Assembly: GCA_013331215.1 (NCBI GenBank) | Contig: DUGU01000090.1 | Location: 1-8,795 of the forward strand | Source of the DNA: Methanoregulaceae archaeon | Lineage (GTDB): Archaea > Halobacteriota > Methanomicrobia > Methanomicrobiales > Methanospirillaceae | Length of the DNA stretch: 8,795 nt | Direction: 5' to 3' | Shown here: positions 6,101 to 8,795 of the stretch, one piece after another | How positions within the stretch are numbered: the first letter of the stretch is position 1 | Layout: each line of letters starts with the position of its first letter | Notes under the pieces: model-generated | What the model saw: the letters and a program-made list of their open reading frames with translations, nothing else | What the model was told of the DNA's origin: nothing | The model's database searches: none | Position numbers and translations under genes: made by a program

Positions 6101-6131
6101 TCCGGGAGGTCTATTCCGGAGAATTCCCGGA
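6101..6131. repeat. Inverted repeat downstream of the methyltransferase operon
   Basis: TCCGGGA (6101-6107) and TCCCGGA (6125-6131) form a perfect 7-bp stem around a 17-base loop, about 70 bases after the hydrolase stop. Just before it, CCGGGGGC occurs twice in direct orientation (6069-6076 and 6085-6092). It might end or stabilise the operon transcript, but no T-run follows. The rest of the 6032-6228 gap shows nothing recognisable. Confidence 0.35.
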
Positions 6132-6228
6132 CCCCGGGTGGGTCGCGAGATGGACAAAGCCGGAGAGACCGCTGCTGATCACCACGGCCGTGAAGAATAT
6201 CTCGGAGAATAAAGCGCAGCCTCATGCG

Positions 6229-6262
6229 CTCAATATAGTGACAAAGATTAAAAATAATAAGA
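6229..6262 (+). promoter_or_regulatory. A/T-rich promoter-like stretch
   Basis: This is a sharp A/T-rich island with AATATA (6231-6236) and TTAAAAAT (6248-6255) inside GC-rich flanks. Either could be a TATA box. The first would place the transcription start near 6260, just before the GTG at 6271. The stretch is in frame with the following gene, so it may instead encode a short N-terminal extension. Confidence 0.4.
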
Positions 6263-6270
6263 CGAGGGTC

Positions 6271-7110
6271 GTGGGGCCGGGCGCGACGGAGCAGGGCACG
6301 TCGCTCGTCTACTACTCGCCGGCGATCACGTCCGAGTCGAGGAAGCTGTGGCTCGACCTGTACCTCTCGATCGACGACTTCTCGGACGAGCTGTTCCCCG
6401 CTGTCGGAACCCCGTGCGAATCGGCAGTGGTCGTCCCTCTCTTCCTTCCGTACAGCACCTGTCTGCTCTCGGCCGGCGCCGTCACCAAACTAGCGGGGAA
6501 AGTCGGCGAGAGGATCTTCGACGCCAGACCCGAGTTCAGCGGCCGATACGGCCTGAGCATCAGTCTGCCCGGGGACGTGCCCGCACGTGCGGGCTATGCC
6601 CTGATCACCGACGACGATCTGGAGAGACTGGGCCCCGGCTTCGGATCGTACGGCGTCGACCAGACAACGGGCCTCTTTGTCGATCGCGTCTCGAAAGAGC
6701 CCTATTTCGGCGATGTCCCCTATGCCGTCATCAGCCTCGACGGGACACCGGACGAAACGTTCAGGTCCTTCGCGCCGACGGCCGCGAGCGCGGACGTGCT
6801 CTCGAAGTTTTTCCGGGCGGAAGACAACACGTCGCTCCCGTTCGAGACGTTCGTCAAAGCGATGGAGATCTACAACGATTATCACTATCGCACGAAGGTC
6901 GACGAACCGGATGCGCAGATCGCGGCCATGGCGGACGACTCCGAGGCGAAGAGAAAGAAACAGCAGGAGCGGGATGCGTATGCAAAGCGGATTCTCACTG
7001 CCGGCATGAAGAAAGACCAGGAGAGTGCGTCCATTTTCCGGTCGGACATTCTTCGCAGATCGGTGCAGCCCGCGTCCCGGCCGGGCGACCGGGCTTTGCC
7101 GAAGATGTGA
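6271..7110 (+). CDS. Protein of unknown function, 279 aa
   Basis: I do not recognise this protein. It is soluble-looking, with no signal peptide or clear membrane helix. The N-terminal two-thirds is mixed, with hydrophobic patches (ESAVVVPLFLPYSTCLLSAG, about 51-70) and Gly/Pro turns (LGPGFGSYGVDQTTG). The end (about 220-260) is highly charged and probably helical (EAKRKKQQERDAYAKR), followed by a basic, Pro-containing tail. The codon pattern and the long open frame support a real gene. The start is uncertain. The frame is open from a GTG at 6190, but its first 27 codons pass through an A/T-rich promoter-like stretch. The GTG at 6271 follows GAGGG (6264-6268) closely and is my choice, with 6190 and 6238 as alternatives. 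It stands alone between the methyltransferase operon and a convergent gene. Confidence 0.75.
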   Translation: MGPGATEQGTSLVYYSPAITSESRKLWLDLYLSIDDFSDELFPAVGTPCESAVVVPLFLPYSTCLLSAGAVTKLAGKVGERIFDARPEFSGRYGLSISLPGDVPARAGYALITDDDLERLGPGFGSYGVDQTTGLFVDRVSKEPYFGDVPYAVISLDGTPDETFRSFAPTAASADVLSKFFRAEDNTSLPFETFVKAMEIYNDYHYRTKVDEPDAQIAAMADDSEAKRKKQQERDAYAKRILTAGMKKDQESASIFRSDILRRSVQPASRPGDRALPKM

Positions 7111-7249
7111 GGGAACCGTCTGCCGCGCGAGCGTCGGGGACATTCGTCCGCACCGCAGGGTGCATGACAGCGGCGCGAGACCCGCGACGAGCTGCCGAAC
7201 GAACCTCCCGGTCGGTCTCGAGCGCCGGCCGCGCTTCTCCCGCGCTCAC

Positions 7250-7268
7250 CGTCGACCGTCAATCGACG
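7250..7268. repeat. Short hairpin over the end of the PspC gene
   Basis: CGTCGA and TCGACG flank a seven-base loop and span the stop codon of the minus-strand PspC gene. A second hairpin, GCACC-gcag-GGTGC (7150-7163), lies in the same 148-base gap between convergent genes. Either could shape a transcript end, but neither has a T-rich tract. In DNA this rich in G+C such stems arise by chance. Confidence 0.25.
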
Positions 7269-7495
7269 ACGGGCGCGTCAACCCCGGGACCGGCCTCCGT
7301 GACGGGAGGAGCTTCGTCGGGAACGAGCAGCCAGATAAGACCGTAGACGAAGATGCCCGGAAAGAACCCCAGCAGGACCATGGCGACGATCCAGACCAGG
7401 CGGATGATGTTCGGGTCGATCTCGAGGTACTCCCCGAGACCGCCGCAGACCCCGGCGACGATCCGGTTCGTGTGCGAGCGGGTCAGGATCTTCAT
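7259..7495 (-). CDS. PspC-domain membrane protein, 78 aa
   Basis: This is a small single-domain PspC protein. The signature RIVAGVCGGLGEYLEIDPNIIR (11-32; written without gaps only for the core GVCGGLGEYL, 15-24) leads into a hydrophobic hairpin (about 32-57, with FFPG as the turn), then an acidic, Pro-rich tail. In bacteria, PspC works with phage-shock envelope-stress proteins. Archaeal stand-alone copies are common and their role is not established; none of the other Psp genes is in this window. It begins at an ATG 6-10 bases from the transcription start predicted from the TATA-like box at 7522-7531, so the mRNA is nearly leaderless. Confidence 0.92.
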   Translation of the reverse strand: MKILTRSHTNRIVAGVCGGLGEYLEIDPNIIRLVWIVAMVLLGFFPGIFVYGLIWLLVPDEAPPVTEAGPGVDAPVVD

Positions 7496-7521
7496 GTGTC
7501 AGCTCATTGTCGATCGGGTAT

Positions 7522-7531
7522 TACTATATTT
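7522..7531 (-). promoter_or_regulatory. TATA box for the PspC gene
   Basis: Read on the minus strand this is AAATATAGTA, within the only A/T-rich patch of the 237-base gap between the PspC and GNAT genes. Its centre lies about 32 bases from the ATG at 7495, the usual archaeal distance for a very short leader. The remainder of the gap (7535-7727) is GC-rich. It holds only short stems such as AGTCG-gaa-CGACT (7616-7628) and no gene I can support. Confidence 0.55.
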
Positions 7532-7727
7532 GGGGCCCGGGAAGTGGGATGATCCGTCGTATCGTCCCATCAGCGGGCGCGTTCGCCGTATCGCCGCGCT
7601 GCCCCGGTGCCATGGAGTCGGAACGACTAATGCTCGGAGCCGCCCTCGTCCCTGACGGGGGGGCCTGGGCAACCTCCTCTCGGGGCCCGCCCTTCGTCGA
7701 ATAGGGACCTGAGCGGGGGTAGTCGCA

Positions 7728-7740
7728 TGTTCTCAGAACA
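7728..7740. repeat. 13-bp perfect palindrome at the GNAT stop codon
   Basis: TGTTCT and AGAACA flank a single base, with the GNAT stop codon (7733-7735) inside. One base is too small a loop for a stable RNA hairpin, so any role would be as a DNA site. Its position at a gene end gives no obvious regulatory target. Confidence 0.3.
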
Positions 7741-8596
7741 GCACGAGGCCGTACTCTCCGATCGGCCGGAACCCCAGCGCCGTGTAGGCCCGCCGGGCGG
7801 CCGGCATCTCCGTCCCGGTGAACAGGATGGCCTGCCGGGTGCCGCGGGCCCGAGCCTCGAGGAGCAGGCCCGCCACGACGGCCCGGCCGTATCCCCGGCA
7901 CCGGTGCTCGGGTCGCGTGTACACGCTGCCCACCTGGACCATTCCCGGAATCCCCGCGGTGATGGCGGCCGTCGCGACGACCTCTCCGGCCGTCTCGAGG
8001 ACCCTGAGATCGTTCGCGCGCTGCTGGCGGCCGACGGCCTCGCGGGCTTCGTTCTCGTGCGATGCGCGCATCTGTGGGCCCAGGTGTTCGCGCATGAACG
8101 CGACGCGCACCTCGACCAGGACGGGGATCTCGTCGTCGAGCGGACGGCGGCAGGTCACGTCGCCGCCGAGCAGGAGGTCGGGAACGGCAAGCGCGTCCAG
8201 GTGCAGGGAGTAGAGGACCTCCCTGCCGTCCATGGCGGGACGGCGGCCCGTTCGGAGAACGTCCGGAAGCGCCTGCCGCACCTGGTCGTACGGCCCGGCG
8301 ATGCCGGACACCCCCCGGCCGGAAGCGGCCGCGGCCGCACGGAGAAGCCCCGGAGCATTCTCCGGGGCCAGGAGAACGACCATGCCGTTCCGGTAATGTG
8401 CGGCCACGCCGGCGATCTCCCCGTTCTCCAGGTACGCCGCATACGTCCCCTGGAAGGGCCCGCCCCCGTCCTCGAGGCCCGCCGACAGGACGTTCGAGAG
8501 CAGGAGGAGCGAGCTCTCCGGTCTCGTCGCGAGAAACCGGGCGAGCATCTCGGCATGGTCCTGGGTGAGAATCACGGGACCCGTCGTCTCGGGCAT
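7733..8596 (-). CDS. GNAT-family N-acetyltransferase, 287 aa
   Basis: This is an acetyl-CoA-dependent transferase with a C-terminal GNAT domain. Its core is VGSVYTRPEHRCRGYGRAVV (about 222-241), where R-C-R-G-Y-G (232-237) matches the R/Q-x-x-G-x-G/A loop that holds the CoA pyrophosphate. It ends in the usual ARRAYTALGFRPIGEYGLVLF strand and helix pattern. The first 140 residues form a separate, degenerate half, as in two-domain acetyltransferases of the FR47/DUF4081 type (a recalled likeness). The acceptor is unknown. ATG 8596 is chosen over the adjacent GTG 8599; neither has a strong Shine-Dalgarno. It starts 12 bases after the stop of the TetR-like gene and is probably in the same operon and under that regulator. 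A 13-bp perfect palindrome covers its stop codon. Confidence 0.9.
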   Translation of the reverse strand: MPETTGPVILTQDHAEMLARFLATRPESSLLLLSNVLSAGLEDGGGPFQGTYAAYLENGEIAGVAAHYRNGMVVLLAPENAPGLLRAAAAASGRGVSGIAGPYDQVRQALPDVLRTGRRPAMDGREVLYSLHLDALAVPDLLLGGDVTCRRPLDDEIPVLVEVRVAFMREHLGPQMRASHENEAREAVGRQQRANDLRVLETAGEVVATAAITAGIPGMVQVGSVYTRPEHRCRGYGRAVVAGLLLEARARGTRQAILFTGTEMPAARRAYTALGFRPIGEYGLVLF

Positions 8597-8608
8597 CACG
8601 CGGCCCCG

Positions 8609-8795
8609 TCAGGCCTTCCGGAGCATCGCGAGCCCGGCCTCGACGATCTCGTCCTCGGACATGCCGGTCTCGCCGGCCGCGATGGCCGCGAGGATGCCGT
8701 TCAGGACCCGGACGATCATCGGGCCGAGGAACGCGGGCGGCAGGTCGGGGAGGACCCCTTCCCGGACGGCCATCCGGACGAGCTCGAGCATCCAG
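8609..8795 (-). CDS. TetR-like regulator, C-terminal part (cut by window edge)
   Basis: The last 61 or so codons of a gene that begins beyond the window; the frame is open to the edge, so the ATG at 8791 is probably internal. The visible part (ELVRMAVREGVLPDLPPAFL, then VRVLNGILAAIAAG and MSEDEIVEAGLAMLRKA) resembles the last helices of a TetR ligand-binding domain: the A-V-R-E-G-V-L-P-D-L turn, a Gly-containing helix and a final helix ending the protein. The DNA-binding part is not present to confirm it. The GNAT gene follows 12 bases later in the same direction. Confidence 0.6.
   Translation of the reverse strand, partial: WMLELVRMAVREGVLPDLPPAFLGPMIVRVLNGILAAIAAGETGMSEDEIVEAGLAMLRKA

Noticed and set aside
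5078..6157. Minus-strand 359-codon open frame opposite the Cys-rich and hydrolase B genes
   Set aside because: Antisense shadow, Arg/Pro-rich; it spans two well-supported plus-strand genes.
7507..7704. Plus-strand 65-codon open frame in the gap before the GNAT gene
   Set aside because: No ribosome-binding site, no recognisable pattern, weak start; the gap is better explained by the PspC promoter on the other strand.

Overview
This is a G+C-rich window that reads as an archaeon, most likely a methanogen of the Methanomicrobiales type (for example the Methanoculleus or Methanofollis area). That placement is an inference. It rests on short A/T-rich TATA-like boxes standing out in GC-rich spacers at promoter distance from start codons, on starts with little or no leader (the 1505-2119 TetR gene and the PspC gene), and on the gene content: a DUF5518-like membrane protein, a stand-alone PspC protein and many TetR regulators with simple alpha/beta hydrolases. 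No rRNA, tRNA, CRISPR array, transposase or phage gene was seen.

Layout. Positions 82-1394 (+) hold an alpha/beta hydrolase followed by a small four-helix membrane protein. Positions 1505-2119 (-) hold a TetR regulator. It is divergent from a second TetR regulator at 2466-3113 (+), and a 346-base spacer between them carries both promoters. The second TetR gene is followed by a 254-residue alpha/beta hydrolase (3244-4008), probably on the same transcript. Next comes a compact three-gene unit: an LCM/TIGR00027-type SAM-dependent O-methyltransferase (4148-5050), a 69-residue protein with eight cysteines that overlaps it by ATGA (5047-5256), and a second 254-residue hydrolase (5267-6031) paralogous to the one before the methyltransferase. 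A protein of unknown function lies alone at about 6271-7110 (+). On the minus strand follow a 78-residue PspC protein (7259-7495), a GNAT acetyltransferase (7733-8596) and the C-terminal end of a third TetR-like regulator cut by the window edge (8609-8795).

The most interesting part is 2400-6031. The methyltransferase operon has a clear TATA box (4073-4080). A near-perfect 24-bp palindrome (4090-4113) is centred where transcription should start, which is a classic place for an archaeal repressor to act, and a TetR gene lies one gene upstream. A carboxyl-type O-methyltransferase coupled to a Cys-rich mini-protein and bracketed by two sister hydrolases suggests an inducible small-molecule modification or detoxification pathway, or a methyl-ester make-and-break pair. 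The substrates cannot be read from the sequence.
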